Assembly: GCA_947627395.1 (NCBI GenBank)
Contig: CANQVW010000002.1
Location: 1-43,103 of the forward strand
Source: an uncultured Bacilli bacterium
GTDB taxonomy: Bacteria; Bacillota_I; Bacilli_A; ML615J-28; CAG-698
Direction of reading: 5' to 3'
DNA: 43,103 nt
Part shown: in pieces, positions 18,608 to 27,663 of the stretch
Layout of the letters: each line of letters begins with the position of its first letter
Position numbering within the stretch: position 1 is the stretch's first letter
Made by a program: the position numbers and the translations under genes
Notes under the pieces: model-generated
The model's input: the letters and a program-made list of their open reading frames with translations, nothing else
Told to the model about the DNA's origin: nothing
Databases searched by the model: none

Positions 18608-19375
18608 ATGTATTGTAATGTAAAAGTCAAAAATGAGTGGCATCAGGTTTATTATGAAGTCTATCATAAACCAAGTTTAAAAGAGGAAGATGAACCCCTT
18701 TCTTACTTCGTCTTTTTACACGGATGGGGAATGGATTCATCCACATTTCAAGCACTCTATCCAGCCTTTTTGGATTACTCCATTATTGCTCTAGATTTTC
18801 CCGGGTTTGGAAAAAGCGAAGAACCAAAGAAAGTATTTGATGTAGATACCTATGTGGAAGTAGTGCATCAAGTTTTATTTCGCTTACATATAGAAAACCC
18901 AATTCTCTTGGGTCATTCTTTTGGAGGAAGAGTTGCTTTGAAGTATAGTTTATTATATCCATGTCAAAAGTTAATTTTAGTGGATAGCGCAGGTATAAGA
19001 CATATGAGCTTTGAAAGGACCAAAAAAATATGGCTCTATAAAATCAAAAAGAAATGGTATCGTATCTTTTCTTTAACAAAATATGTTCACCTTGTAAAAA
19101 ATTCAGGAAGTAAAGATTATCAAGCCCTAAGTCCGATAATGAAACAAACTATGAGTAAAGTTGTTAAAGAAAATCTAAAAAAATGTTTACCGTATATTCA
19201 AACTCCAACCATTTTATTATGGGGGTTACGAGATCAAACAACACCATTAAAAGATGGGAAAGAAATGGCACAAGAAATAAAAAACAGTCGTATTATTATT
19301 TTTTACCATTCTAGTCACTTTCCTTATTTGGAAGAAAAAGATAAATTCATCCAAGTTCTAAGGGAGGTTTTATAA
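18608..19375 (+). CDS. Alpha/beta hydrolase
   Basis: This 255-residue cytoplasmic alpha/beta-hydrolase has an oxyanion-side HGWGMD, the nucleophile elbow GHSFGG with Ser104, Asp209 in LRDQTTP and His237 in SSHFPYLE, a complete catalytic triad. The substrate is unknown; esterase or amidase activity is typical. The gene ends directly at the TTG start of the MurF-like gene and shares its AGGGAGG region, so they are co-transcribed. The start at 18608 is the only in-frame Met before the conserved region, but its ribosome binding site (GGGGGA, 12 bases away) lies in a hairpin. Confidence 0.85.
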   Translation: MYCNVKVKNEWHQVYYEVYHKPSLKEEDEPLSYFVFLHGWGMDSSTFQALYPAFLDYSIIALDFPGFGKSEEPKKVFDVDTYVEVVHQVLFRLHIENPILLGHSFGGRVALKYSLLYPCQKLILVDSAGIRHMSFERTKKIWLYKIKKKWYRIFSLTKYVHLVKNSGSKDYQALSPIMKQTMSKVVKENLKKCLPYIQTPTILLWGLRDQTTPLKDGKEMAQEIKNSRIIIFYHSSHFPYLEEKDKFIQVLREVL

Positions 19376-20959
19376 TTGATTGTTCTCTTACAAGGAATCA
19401 TAAGTCTCGTTTTACTTTTTCTTGTTTTCCAATTTTTTATAGAAGGAAGTACTTTTTTCCAACAAGAACATTATCATTTTAAAAGATTTATTCATTTCTT
19501 TCGATGGTTTTATATTAAACAATGGTGGATTCATTTTGGATTACTCTTTTTACCAACACACTCTTTTTGGTATTTTGAACTTCCTTTTTTCTTTTATTTT
19601 CTTTATTTGTGTTTTCAAAGAAAAAAGAAAATTATTCCATTCAAATGGACCAAAAGAATGATTCGATTTTTTGCAATGTATATCATTTTTTTAACTTTAG
19701 TTACAATTCTATTTCTATTTCTTTATCCTAATTTCTTTGGATTACATCTTTCTTTATGGTGTTTTATTTATTTTTCTCCATTTCTTATCCTTTTCCTTGG
19801 ATTCTTTAGTGTTCCAATGGAACATTTCATTTCATTACACTATGCAAAAGAGACCAAAAAATATATTGAAACCTACCATCCTCATATTATTGGGATTACA
19901 GGGTCTTGTGGAAAAACAAGTATTAAACATCTATTGTATGAGACCATGAGACAAAATGAAGAAGTTTATATTTCTCCAAAATCCTATAATACCCTAAATG
20001 GTTTAAGTAAAACCATTCATGAAATTTACGAAAAGAGACCACAAAAAGATGTGAAACTTCTGTTAGAAATGGGCGCAAGTCATGTTCATGATATCGAAAA
20101 TATTGTGAAAAGAATGTCACCTAAAGATGTCTTTATCACGAGTATTTTGCCTCAACATTTAGAAAGTTTTAAAACAATGGAAAATTTAATCCATGAGAAA
20201 ATGCAAATTATTGCTGGAATGAAAAAGAATGGACTTATTATTGCTAACTACGATTATGAAGCGATTCGTAAAAATGTTCCTATTTTTGCTTCTAACAAAA
20301 ATGCAACGATTATTTCCTACTCAACCTTAGAGAATCGACCTTATGAAGTTTCTTTATTTAGTCAAGATATTGAAATTTCTTTAGAAAAAACAACCTTTAC
20401 TGTACAATATCACATTGAAAACAAAACAGGATCCTTTTTTATCTGCACACCATTACTTGGTAGGCAAGCTGTTGAAAATTTATTAGCAATCATTGGGTAT
20501 TTACTTTATCAAAATTATGATGTCTCATTCATTCAAAGTGAATTTGCCTGTTTAAAACCTTATCCTCATCGTTTAAGTAAAACCACTTATTTTAAAAATC
20601 ATAAACCAATCACAATTTTAGATGATGCTTATAACAGTAATGTTCAGGGTTTTCTTTATGCTTTGGAAGTTTTAAATACATCATCCAATATGAAAGTCTT
20701 AATTACACCTGGGATAGTTGAAGGCGGAGAAAAATCAAAAGAAATGAATGAAACTGTAGCGATGAAAATCATAGAAACAGTCGATTTAGTTATTTTGGTC
20801 TCGAATCCACTGATGGATATTTATATTCACTATTTTGAAAAAAATCATTTTTCAAAGTATATTGTTGCTTCATCCTTTCAAGAAGCCATTCATTTAGTAG
20901 AAGAAGAGGATATGACAATATTAATTGAAAATGACTTAACAGACAACTATTTTTTATAG
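19376..20959 (+). CDS. Membrane-anchored MurF-like Mur ligase
   Basis: The 527-residue protein starts at TTG behind GGGAGG, immediately after the hydrolase stop. Residues 1-150 form about four hydrophobic helices. From residue ~165 comes a Mur ligase core: ATP loop GITGSCGKTS with Lys180, EMGASH, TSILPQHLESF, and DDAYNSN, the MurF-specific form of the C-terminal motif. MurF adds D-Ala-D-Ala to UDP-MurNAc-tripeptide, and the next gene is ddl, which makes that dipeptide, supporting the role. The usual MurF domain 1, which binds the UDP sugar, is missing, and the membrane region takes its place. It could use a lipid-linked substrate; that is inference. Confidence 0.8.
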   Translation: MIVLLQGIISLVLLFLVFQFFIEGSTFFQQEHYHFKRFIHFFRWFYIKQWWIHFGLLFLPTHSFWYFELPFFFYFLYLCFQRKKKIIPFKWTKRMIRFFAMYIIFLTLVTILFLFLYPNFFGLHLSLWCFIYFSPFLILFLGFFSVPMEHFISLHYAKETKKYIETYHPHIIGITGSCGKTSIKHLLYETMRQNEEVYISPKSYNTLNGLSKTIHEIYEKRPQKDVKLLLEMGASHVHDIENIVKRMSPKDVFITSILPQHLESFKTMENLIHEKMQIIAGMKKNGLIIANYDYEAIRKNVPIFASNKNATIISYSTLENRPYEVSLFSQDIEISLEKTTFTVQYHIENKTGSFFICTPLLGRQAVENLLAIIGYLLYQNYDVSFIQSEFACLKPYPHRLSKTTYFKNHKPITILDDAYNSNVQGFLYALEVLNTSSNMKVLITPGIVEGGEKSKEMNETVAMKIIETVDLVILVSNPLMDIYIHYFEKNHFSKYIVASSFQEAIHLVEEEDMTILIENDLTDNYFL

Positions 20960-20971
20960 GAGGGATTTTAA

Positions 20972-22066
20972 TTGAATGTTGCTGTTGTTTTTGGAGGAAA
21001 TACAGTCGAACATGAGATTTCAATTTTAACGGGAATTCAAGTTTTAAATTCTATTCATCCCAAGAAATATCATGTCATTCCCATTTTTTTAAACAAGTCC
21101 AATCAATTTATGATAGGTGAAAATTTTGATTGTGTTGATACGTTTCGCCGAAACGATGTGATTTTAGAGGAAGTGATGATAACACAAGCAGGGGTCAAAA
21201 AAAAGGGTAAATTTTCAAAAATAATTCCAATTGATGTTGTGATTAATGCTACCCATGGCTATGGATGTGAAAGTGGAGAACTTGCTGGCTTCTTTAGTAT
21301 TTTAAATATTCCCTACACTTCTAGTGATGTTTTAGCAGCAAGTATTGGTCAAGATAAAATTACATTCAAAAAGATACTAAATTATGACCATATTCCAACT
21401 CTTCCATTTTTGTCTTATGATGAAGAAGATTTTAAAACAAAAAAAGAAGAAATCATCCAAGAAGTAGAAACATTTAAGTATCCTGTGATTGTAAAACCAA
21501 GCAATTTAGGATCTAGTATTGGTATTAAAAAAGTGTTAGATCAAGAACAATTGCTTCTTGCTTTGCATCAGGCCTTTAAATATGACAAAAGAGTATTAAT
21601 TGAACCCATGTTAGAGTCTTTCCGCGAATTTAACTGTGCTGTTTTAGATCGCTTAACTTCAAGTGTGGAAGAAGTGATTACAAATCATTCTTTTCTAACC
21701 TTTGAAGATAAGTATGAATCCACAACCGAACATATTTTGCCAGCTCATATTTCGAATGATTTAGAAAATGAAATCATGGAACTTGCCAAAAAAGTTTATA
21801 AAACTATTCAAAATAAAGGAGTTTCGCGCATTGACTTTTTATATGACACACAAAACAATCAACTTTATGTCAATGAAATTAATACCATTCCAGGTTCACT
21901 TGCTTATTATTTATTTGAGGATAAAGGAATTTATTTTGATGAATTATTAGATATTTTAATTGAAAAAGCCATTCAAGAAGATTATTATCGTAAACAAAAA
22001 ATAAAAAGTTTTCCTTCCAATGCTTTAAATTTTCAAGGAAAACAAAGTAAATTAAAAATAAAATGA
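20972..22066 (+). CDS. ddl: D-alanine--D-alanine ligase
   Basis: This 364-residue ATP-grasp enzyme has VFGGNTVEHEIS at the N-terminus, TSSDVLAASIGQDK, VIVKPSNLGSSIGI (ATP-binding loop) and VNEINTIPGS (metal-binding end), all standard Ddl motifs. It joins two D-alanines for peptidoglycan. The start is TTG 20972 behind AGGAGGG, 12 bases after the murF-like stop; no in-frame ATG is near. Coupling with a MurF-like ligase matches the ddl-murF pairing seen in many Bacillota. The short motifs do not let me exclude D-Ala-D-Ser or D-Ala-D-Lac variants. A terminator follows. Confidence 0.93.
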   Translation: MNVAVVFGGNTVEHEISILTGIQVLNSIHPKKYHVIPIFLNKSNQFMIGENFDCVDTFRRNDVILEEVMITQAGVKKKGKFSKIIPIDVVINATHGYGCESGELAGFFSILNIPYTSSDVLAASIGQDKITFKKILNYDHIPTLPFLSYDEEDFKTKKEEIIQEVETFKYPVIVKPSNLGSSIGIKKVLDQEQLLLALHQAFKYDKRVLIEPMLESFREFNCAVLDRLTSSVEEVITNHSFLTFEDKYESTTEHILPAHISNDLENEIMELAKKVYKTIQNKGVSRIDFLYDTQNNQLYVNEINTIPGSLAYYLFEDKGIYFDELLDILIEKAIQEDYYRKQKIKSFPSNALNFQGKQSKLKIK

Positions 22067-22094
22067 AAAGAGTGAAGCAACATCACTCTTTTTC
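22067..22094 (+). terminator. Rho-independent terminator
   Basis: AAAGAGTG (22067-22074) pairs with CACTCTTT (22084-22091), followed by TT; it ends the LtaS-Ddl transcript. Confidence 0.85.
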
Positions 22095-22170
22095 TTCTTG
22101 GTTTAAAACGCATTTTAAGGAAAAAATAAGACTATCGAAGTATAATAATATATCATTTAAGACATTATCA

Positions 22171-22199
22171 TTGAAAAAAAAGAAAAAATAAGCTATAAT
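22171..22199 (+). promoter_or_regulatory. Promoter of tilS-hpt-ftsH operon
   Basis: TTGAAA (22171-22176), a 17-bp spacer and TATAAT (22194-22199) lie 23 bases before the tilS ATG. Confidence 0.85.
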
Positions 22200-22222
22200 G
22201 AAATTAAGATAAGGAAAAGTTT

Positions 22223-23545
22223 ATGATTGAATTACTCAATGAATTAAAAGAAGTCTTACAAGGAAATACCATTGTTGTGGGAGTCTCTACTGGAGTTGAT
22301 TCCATGACGTTACTTTCTTTACTAGAAGAAGTTAAAAACAAGTTCAATTTTCATTTGGTTGTTGCTCACATCAATCATAAAAAAAGAGAACAATCAGAAG
22401 TTGAAGAAGAGTTTATCAAAACCTATTGTACGAAACATTATCTTACCTGTTATGTTCATCACCTAGATCATTATGATGCATCTTTTCAAGAACAAGCAAG
22501 AAAAGAAAGATTGGCGTTTTTTTACGAAGTGATGGAACAAGAAAAAAGCAAATATTTATTCTTAGCTCATCACTTAGATGACGATATGGAAACTATTTTC
22601 ATGCGCATAGCAAGAGGAAGTAGTCCCAAAGGATATTGTGGGATGGAAAAAATTACCTTATGGAAAGAAAATAAATGGATTGTAAGACCATTTTTAGAAA
22701 CAAGAAAACAAGAAATTACGACCTATGCAAACAATCATCATCTTACCTATTTTGAAGATGAAAGTAACAAGCAAGATGATTATACAAGGAATCGATTTCG
22801 TCATCATCTTCTTCCCTGGATCTTTGCAGAAAATCCCTCCTTCGATGATCAATTTTTAGAATTGAAACATCTTTTTGAATATACCTATCGTCAAATCAAA
22901 AAAGAATGCGAGTTGTTTATAGATCAATTTGTAAGAAAAAAGAATGGATATTGGATCCCAGTTTCTTCCTTTTTAGCTGAGCCTAAGATGATTCAAGAAG
23001 AAATTTTATTTACATTATTCAAAGAGTATCATTTATCGAAAAAGAATGTAGAGGAAATCATTCAATATTTTCATAGTTCTCGCTCTTTAAATCTTCATTA
23101 TAAAGGTCTTCATTTTATGAAACAATATGACCAAATGAGGATTTGTGATGGTATAAAACTTTTCTCTTTTGAACAAATGATTGATCATGCAGGAATCTAT
23201 CCAATTGATGATCATCGTACGTTAATTGTTACCTTTGAAGATTTTTACCAAGATGAGAAAAAAAATATAAATAATCTTACCAATTTATCTATTGTGTGGT
23301 ATAATAAAGTAGATTTGCCTTTAAAAATTAGAACAAGAAAAAAAGGGGATCGAATAAAGCTAAAAAATGGAACAAGAAAGATTAAGGATATTTTTATAGA
23401 TGAAAAAATTTCATATGAAGATCGTGAAAACGCCATCCTTTTAGAAGGAGCTGAAATATTAGCTGTTTTTGGAATTAAAAAAAGTATTACATTACAAAGA
23501 TGTCAAGAAAAAAATATGAAGTTAGAATTGAGGGAGAATAAATGA
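22223..23545 (+). CDS. tilS: tRNA(Ile)-lysidine synthase
   Basis: The 440-residue protein has a PP-loop motif at residues 22-27, STGVDS, a variant of the usual SGGxDS. AHINHKKREQSEVEEEF and LAHHLDDDMET are the conserved TilS active-site regions, and the C-terminal domain ends in ILAVFGIKKS. It modifies C34 of tRNA-Ile(CAU) to lysidine, using ATP and lysine, so that AUA is read as Ile. AAGGA precedes the ATG. It overlaps hpt by 4 bases (ATGA), the same tilS-hpt-ftsH order as in Bacillus subtilis. Confidence 0.95.
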   Translation: MIELLNELKEVLQGNTIVVGVSTGVDSMTLLSLLEEVKNKFNFHLVVAHINHKKREQSEVEEEFIKTYCTKHYLTCYVHHLDHYDASFQEQARKERLAFFYEVMEQEKSKYLFLAHHLDDDMETIFMRIARGSSPKGYCGMEKITLWKENKWIVRPFLETRKQEITTYANNHHLTYFEDESNKQDDYTRNRFRHHLLPWIFAENPSFDDQFLELKHLFEYTYRQIKKECELFIDQFVRKKNGYWIPVSSFLAEPKMIQEEILFTLFKEYHLSKKNVEEIIQYFHSSRSLNLHYKGLHFMKQYDQMRICDGIKLFSFEQMIDHAGIYPIDDHRTLIVTFEDFYQDEKKNINNLTNLSIVWYNKVDLPLKIRTRKKGDRIKLKNGTRKIKDIFIDEKISYEDRENAILLEGAEILAVFGIKKSITLQRCQEKNMKLELRENK

Positions 23546-24087
23546 CATTACATCCAGATGTGGAAAAAGTATTGATCTCACAAGAAGAAATTGAATCCAA
23601 GTGTAAAGAACTTGCAAAAAAAATTAGTGAAGACTATGCAGGAAAGATTCCCATTGTCATTGGCTTACTAAAAGGTGCTGTTCCTTTCATGGCAGAACTG
23701 ATGAAACACATTACTTGTTCTATACAAATTGATTTTTTGGATGTTTCTAGTTATGATGGAGTAAAATCAACTGGAAAGGTTCATATTCGTCGTGATATTG
23801 TAACAGATGTTTTGAATCGTGATGTTTTATTTGTTGAAGATATTATTGATACTGGATTGACTTTAAGTGAAGTCATGAAAGAGTTTAAAAGTCGGGGTGC
23901 ACGCTCTATAGAAGTGGTAACACTTGTCGATAAACCTGAAGGAAGAACCGTAAGTGATGTGACCCCTAAGTACATTGGATATTACATTCCCAATAAATTT
24001 GTTGTGGGATTTGGTTTAGATTATAATGAAATCTATCGCAATTTACCATATATTGGTATTTTAAAGCGTTCAGTATATGAAAAATAA
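23542..24087 (+). CDS. hpt: Hypoxanthine phosphoribosyltransferase
   Basis: This 181-residue type I phosphoribosyltransferase has the PRPP loop VLFVEDIIDTG (acidic pair at 99-100) and VGLL-type IGLLKGAVPF, with FVVGFGLDYNE near the C-terminus. It salvages hypoxanthine and guanine to IMP and GMP. GGGAG precedes the ATG, which overlaps the tilS stop. Length and motifs are typical. Confidence 0.96.
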   Translation: MTLHPDVEKVLISQEEIESKCKELAKKISEDYAGKIPIVIGLLKGAVPFMAELMKHITCSIQIDFLDVSSYDGVKSTGKVHIRRDIVTDVLNRDVLFVEDIIDTGLTLSEVMKEFKSRGARSIEVVTLVDKPEGRTVSDVTPKYIGYYIPNKFVVGFGLDYNEIYRNLPYIGILKRSVYEK

Positions 24088-24101
24088 AAAGGAGGAAATA
24101 C

Positions 24102-26090
24102 ATGGCACAACCAAATGGAAAAAAAGGATTTCGCGTTAGAGATTTACTTGCAATTTTGTTGATTGTTGCACTGGTGATTGGTATTTTTACGGCCATTTAC
24201 AACTCAGTCACAAAACCTGATGATTGGGAAATTGGTGAATTTTGGGAAAATATTCAAGAAGGAAATGTGAAAAAAATGGAGGCAACTCCTGTTGGTAGTG
24301 GTGGAAATGCAAAATTATACACTATTGTTGGTATATATGAACAAGGTGAAAAAAGTGGACGTTTCAGTATTATTGTTACGGATGAAACCATTGAACAATT
24401 ACAAGAACTGTTAAAAGAACCAGGTACGTTTAGTCCTTTCACATTAGAATTAAAAGAACTCGTTACCATTGACTGGTTAAGTATTATTACGATGGTTATT
24501 ATTCCCATTGCAATGATTGTCTTTTTAATTATGATTTTTCGTAATGCTGGTGGAAGTAATAACAAAGCGTTTGACTTTGCGAAAAGTAGAGCGAAATTAA
24601 ATCGCTCCACAACAACAACCTTTAAGAATGTTGCTGGTGCAGATGAAGAAAAAGAGGAAATGCAAGAAATCATTGATTTCTTGAAAAATCCGCAAAAATA
24701 TTATGAAATAGGGGCAAGAATTCCCAAAGGGGTTTTACTTGTAGGACCTCCAGGAACAGGTAAAACTTTGCTAGCTAGAGCTGTTGCTGGGGAAGCAAAA
24801 GTTCCATTTTACTCCATTTCTGGTAGTGATTTTGTGGAAATGTTTGTTGGTGTTGGTGCAAGCCGTGTTCGTGACATGTTTAAAACAGCCAAACAAACCG
24901 CTCCTTGTATTGTCTTCATTGATGAAATTGATGCCGTAGGACGTCAAAGAGGTGCTGGTCTTGGTGGAGGTCATGACGAAAGAGAACAAACACTGAACCA
25001 ATTACTTGTTGAGATGGATGGATTTGGTGATAATTCAGGAATTATTGTCATGGCAGCAACCAACCGTCCTGATGTCTTAGACCCAGCTTTACTACGTCCA
25101 GGACGTTTTGATCGTCAAATTACAATGAGCAATCCAGATGCTAAAGCCCGTGTTGAAATCTTACAAGTTCATGCAAGAAATAAAAAATTATCTCCTAAAA
25201 TAAATTTAGAAGATGTTTCCAAGAGAACTCCAGGATTTAGTGGAGCTGATTTAGAGAATTTACTCAATGAAGCTGCACTTCTTGCTGCAAGAGAAAATCG
25301 TAAAGAAATTAAGATTTATGATATTGATGAAGCCATTGATAGAGTCATGATGGGACCTGCAAAGAGAAGTCGTCGTTATTCTGAAGAAGAAAAACGTATG
25401 GTTTCCTTCCATGAAGCTGGTCATGCGATTATCGGTGTTAAATTAGACAATGCAGAAACTGTACAAAAAGTAACGATTGTCCCTCGTGGTCAAGCTGGTG
25501 GATACGCCATGATGACTCCTGATAAAGAAACATTCTTACAAACCAAAACACAATTGGTTGATACCATTACAGGAGGACGTGTTTCAGAAGAATTATTTAT
25601 TGGCGATATCTCTACGGGAGCTCACAACGACTTCCAAAAAGCAACAGCGATTGCAAGAGCAATGGTTACAGAATATGGTATGAGTCGCTTAGGACCTATT
25701 CAATATGAGCGTCAAACAGGTTCTGTCTTCTTAGGTCGTGATTATATGTCAGATAAAAACTTTTCTGACCAGGTTGCTTTAGAAATTGATAATGAAGTTC
25801 GTGCTATTATTGAAGATTGCTATGAAAAAGCAAAACAAGTTTTAAGTGAAAATCGTGAGCTTGTTGCTTTGATTGCAAAACATTTAATGGAAATTGAAAC
25901 CCTAACTAAAGAAGATATTTACGAACTTGTAAATACAGGTCAACTAAGTTGGTGGGAAAAGAAAAAGGCCAAAGATGAAGCTGAAAAAATAGCTAAAGAA
26001 AAAGAAGCAGAATTAGAAGATATCTATCGTAGACAAATTGAAGCGATGGAACAATCTAAAAAAACGGATTCTGGAAATAGTGGATCATGA
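24102..26090 (+). CDS. ftsH: ATP-dependent zinc metalloprotease FtsH
   Basis: The 662-residue protein has membrane helices at about 14-37 and 127-148 flanking an extracytoplasmic domain. The AAA+ module follows, with Walker A GPPGTGKT (215-222), Walker B IVFIDEIDAVG and second region of homology NRPDVLDPALLRPGRFD. The protease zinc site is HEAGH (437-441). It degrades membrane and misfolded proteins as a hexamer. AAGGAGG lies before the ATG. The stop overlaps rqcP by ATGA. The lysine/glutamate-rich C-terminal tail is normal for Gram-positive FtsH. Confidence 0.98.
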   Translation: MAQPNGKKGFRVRDLLAILLIVALVIGIFTAIYNSVTKPDDWEIGEFWENIQEGNVKKMEATPVGSGGNAKLYTIVGIYEQGEKSGRFSIIVTDETIEQLQELLKEPGTFSPFTLELKELVTIDWLSIITMVIIPIAMIVFLIMIFRNAGGSNNKAFDFAKSRAKLNRSTTTTFKNVAGADEEKEEMQEIIDFLKNPQKYYEIGARIPKGVLLVGPPGTGKTLLARAVAGEAKVPFYSISGSDFVEMFVGVGASRVRDMFKTAKQTAPCIVFIDEIDAVGRQRGAGLGGGHDEREQTLNQLLVEMDGFGDNSGIIVMAATNRPDVLDPALLRPGRFDRQITMSNPDAKARVEILQVHARNKKLSPKINLEDVSKRTPGFSGADLENLLNEAALLAARENRKEIKIYDIDEAIDRVMMGPAKRSRRYSEEEKRMVSFHEAGHAIIGVKLDNAETVQKVTIVPRGQAGGYAMMTPDKETFLQTKTQLVDTITGGRVSEELFIGDISTGAHNDFQKATAIARAMVTEYGMSRLGPIQYERQTGSVFLGRDYMSDKNFSDQVALEIDNEVRAIIEDCYEKAKQVLSENRELVALIAKHLMEIETLTKEDIYELVNTGQLSWWEKKKAKDEAEKIAKEKEAELEDIYRRQIEAMEQSKKTDSGNSGS

Positions 26091-26341
26091 GATTGGACAA
26101 ATATTTAAAAGTCTCACGAATTATTAAAAGACGTACTGTTGCTCATGATGCAGCAAATCAAGAAAAAATATTGGTCAATGGAAAAACGGCTAAACCATCA
26201 ACGGATGTTAAAATTGGAGATAGGATTACCATTCAATATTTCAAAAAAAAGATGGATGTGAAAGTGTTGGCACTTCTTGCCTCAACGAAAAAAGAGGATG
26301 CTGAACAAATGTATGAAATCATACAAATAGAAGAAAACTAG
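26087..26341 (+). CDS. rqcP: RqcP, S4-domain ribosome quality-control factor (YabO)
   Basis: The 84-residue S4 RNA-binding protein opens MRLDKYLKVSRIIKRRT and contains ILVNGKTAKPS and VKIGDRITI, the S4 alpha-L fold. In B. subtilis RqcP (YabO) works with RqcH in C-terminal alanine tailing on stalled 50S subunits. It is coupled to ftsH by ATGA overlap. In Bacillus the gene precedes yabP and yabQ; here those are about 15 kb downstream. Confidence 0.9.
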   Translation: MRLDKYLKVSRIIKRRTVAHDAANQEKILVNGKTAKPSTDVKIGDRITIQYFKKKMDVKVLALLASTKKEDAEQMYEIIQIEEN

Positions 26342-26352
26342 AGGGGAAACAA

Positions 26353-27654
26353 ATGAAAAAAGGTTTAAAAATTGCCATTATTGGTTCTGGGTCTACGTAT
26401 ACACCAGAGTTAATTGAAGGCTTGATTAATAAAAAGAAAGAACTTCCATTAGAAGAATTATACTTAATGGACATTGATGAAAGAAAACGTAATATTGTTG
26501 GTGATTTGTGTATTCGTATGATTCAAGCAGCGGATATGAAAACAAAGATTGTGAAAACTGATTCATTAGAAGATTCCTTAAAAGGAGCAGATTTTGTTTT
26601 AGCACAAATTCGCGTTGGAAAATTACCTGCTCGTATTTTAGATGAAAAGATTCCTTTAAAGTATCATTTGATCGGGCAAGAAACCAATGGTATTGGTGGA
26701 TTCTTTAAAGGGATGAGAACCATTCCTGAAATCTTAAAGATTGCGAAAAAAATGGAAGAATTATGTCCTGATGCTTGGTTAATTAACTTCTCAAATCCAA
26801 GTGGTATGATTGCGGAAGCAGTTTTAAATCATTCTCCAATTAAAATGATGGGATTATGTAATGTTCCTATTAATACCATTGATAGTATTCGTAAACAAAT
26901 GAATTTACCTCATGCTTATGTTGAATACTTAGGATTAAACCACTTAGCATGGGTAACAAGAATTGAACAAGATGGAAAAGATTATTTACAAGATGCTATT
27001 ACCATGGGATTAAATAGTGCCAATATGAAAAATATTCCAACTCTTGGATTTAGTCGTGAATTAATTCAAACTGTTGGCGCCATTCCAACTTGTTATTTAG
27101 AGTATTATTATCATAAAGATTCAAAGTTAGATCACTGCTTACATGCTGAGAAATGTCGTGCTGAAGTTTGCTTAGAAATTGAAGAAAGATTGTTACAAAT
27201 TTATTCCAATAGTGAATTACATGTAAAACCTGAAGAATTAAGTAAACGTGGCGGTGCTCGTTATTCTGAAGCAGCAATTAATTTAGTGGATGCGATTTAC
27301 AATGATAAAAAAGAAGTTCATGTTGTCAACATCTTAAATCAAGGTGCAATTCCATTCATGGGAGATCATGATGCTGTTGAAATATGTGCAACCATTGGTA
27401 AAGATGGAGCAACACCAATTATGACAAATTATCATAATGAGCATATTGAAGAATTAATGCATGTTATGAAAGCTTATGAAAAACATGCTGTAAAAGCAGC
27501 TATTACGGGAGATATTGATGAAGCAATGAGAGCATTGATGATTAATCCACTTGTTTTTGATCATCAAGCTGCATGGGATTGCTTCCATGAATTGTTAGAA
27601 GCACATCAAAAATATCTTCCTCAATTTGCGAAATATTTAAAAAAGAATCAATAG
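26353..27654 (+). CDS. GH4 family 6-phospho-beta-glucosidase
   Basis: The 433-residue GH4 enzyme has the N-terminal NAD loop IIGSGSTYTPEL and QETNGIGGFFKGMRTIP, typical of the 6-phospho-beta-glucosidase branch (LicH, BglT). NFSNPSGM, Cys169-Asn170 in GLCNVP and His197 in GLNHLAW are the metal-site residues, and RYSEAAI lies in the expected catalytic tyrosine area. GH4 uses NAD+ and Mn2+ for a redox-elimination hydrolysis. AGGGGAAAC sits before the ATG, 11 bases after rqcP, and the kinase gene follows 9 bases later. The exact sugar is uncertain. Confidence 0.9.
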   Translation: MKKGLKIAIIGSGSTYTPELIEGLINKKKELPLEELYLMDIDERKRNIVGDLCIRMIQAADMKTKIVKTDSLEDSLKGADFVLAQIRVGKLPARILDEKIPLKYHLIGQETNGIGGFFKGMRTIPEILKIAKKMEELCPDAWLINFSNPSGMIAEAVLNHSPIKMMGLCNVPINTIDSIRKQMNLPHAYVEYLGLNHLAWVTRIEQDGKDYLQDAITMGLNSANMKNIPTLGFSRELIQTVGAIPTCYLEYYYHKDSKLDHCLHAEKCRAEVCLEIEERLLQIYSNSELHVKPEELSKRGGARYSEAAINLVDAIYNDKKEVHVVNILNQGAIPFMGDHDAVEICATIGKDGATPIMTNYHNEHIEELMHVMKAYEKHAVKAAITGDIDEAMRALMINPLVFDHQAAWDCFHELLEAHQKYLPQFAKYLKKNQ

Positions 27655-27663
27655 AGGTATTTC

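Noticed and set aside
24254..24673. 139-codon open frame on the minus strand inside ftsH
   Set aside because: It is fully covered by a clear FtsH coding region, has no ribosome binding site and resembles no protein; it is a shadow frame.
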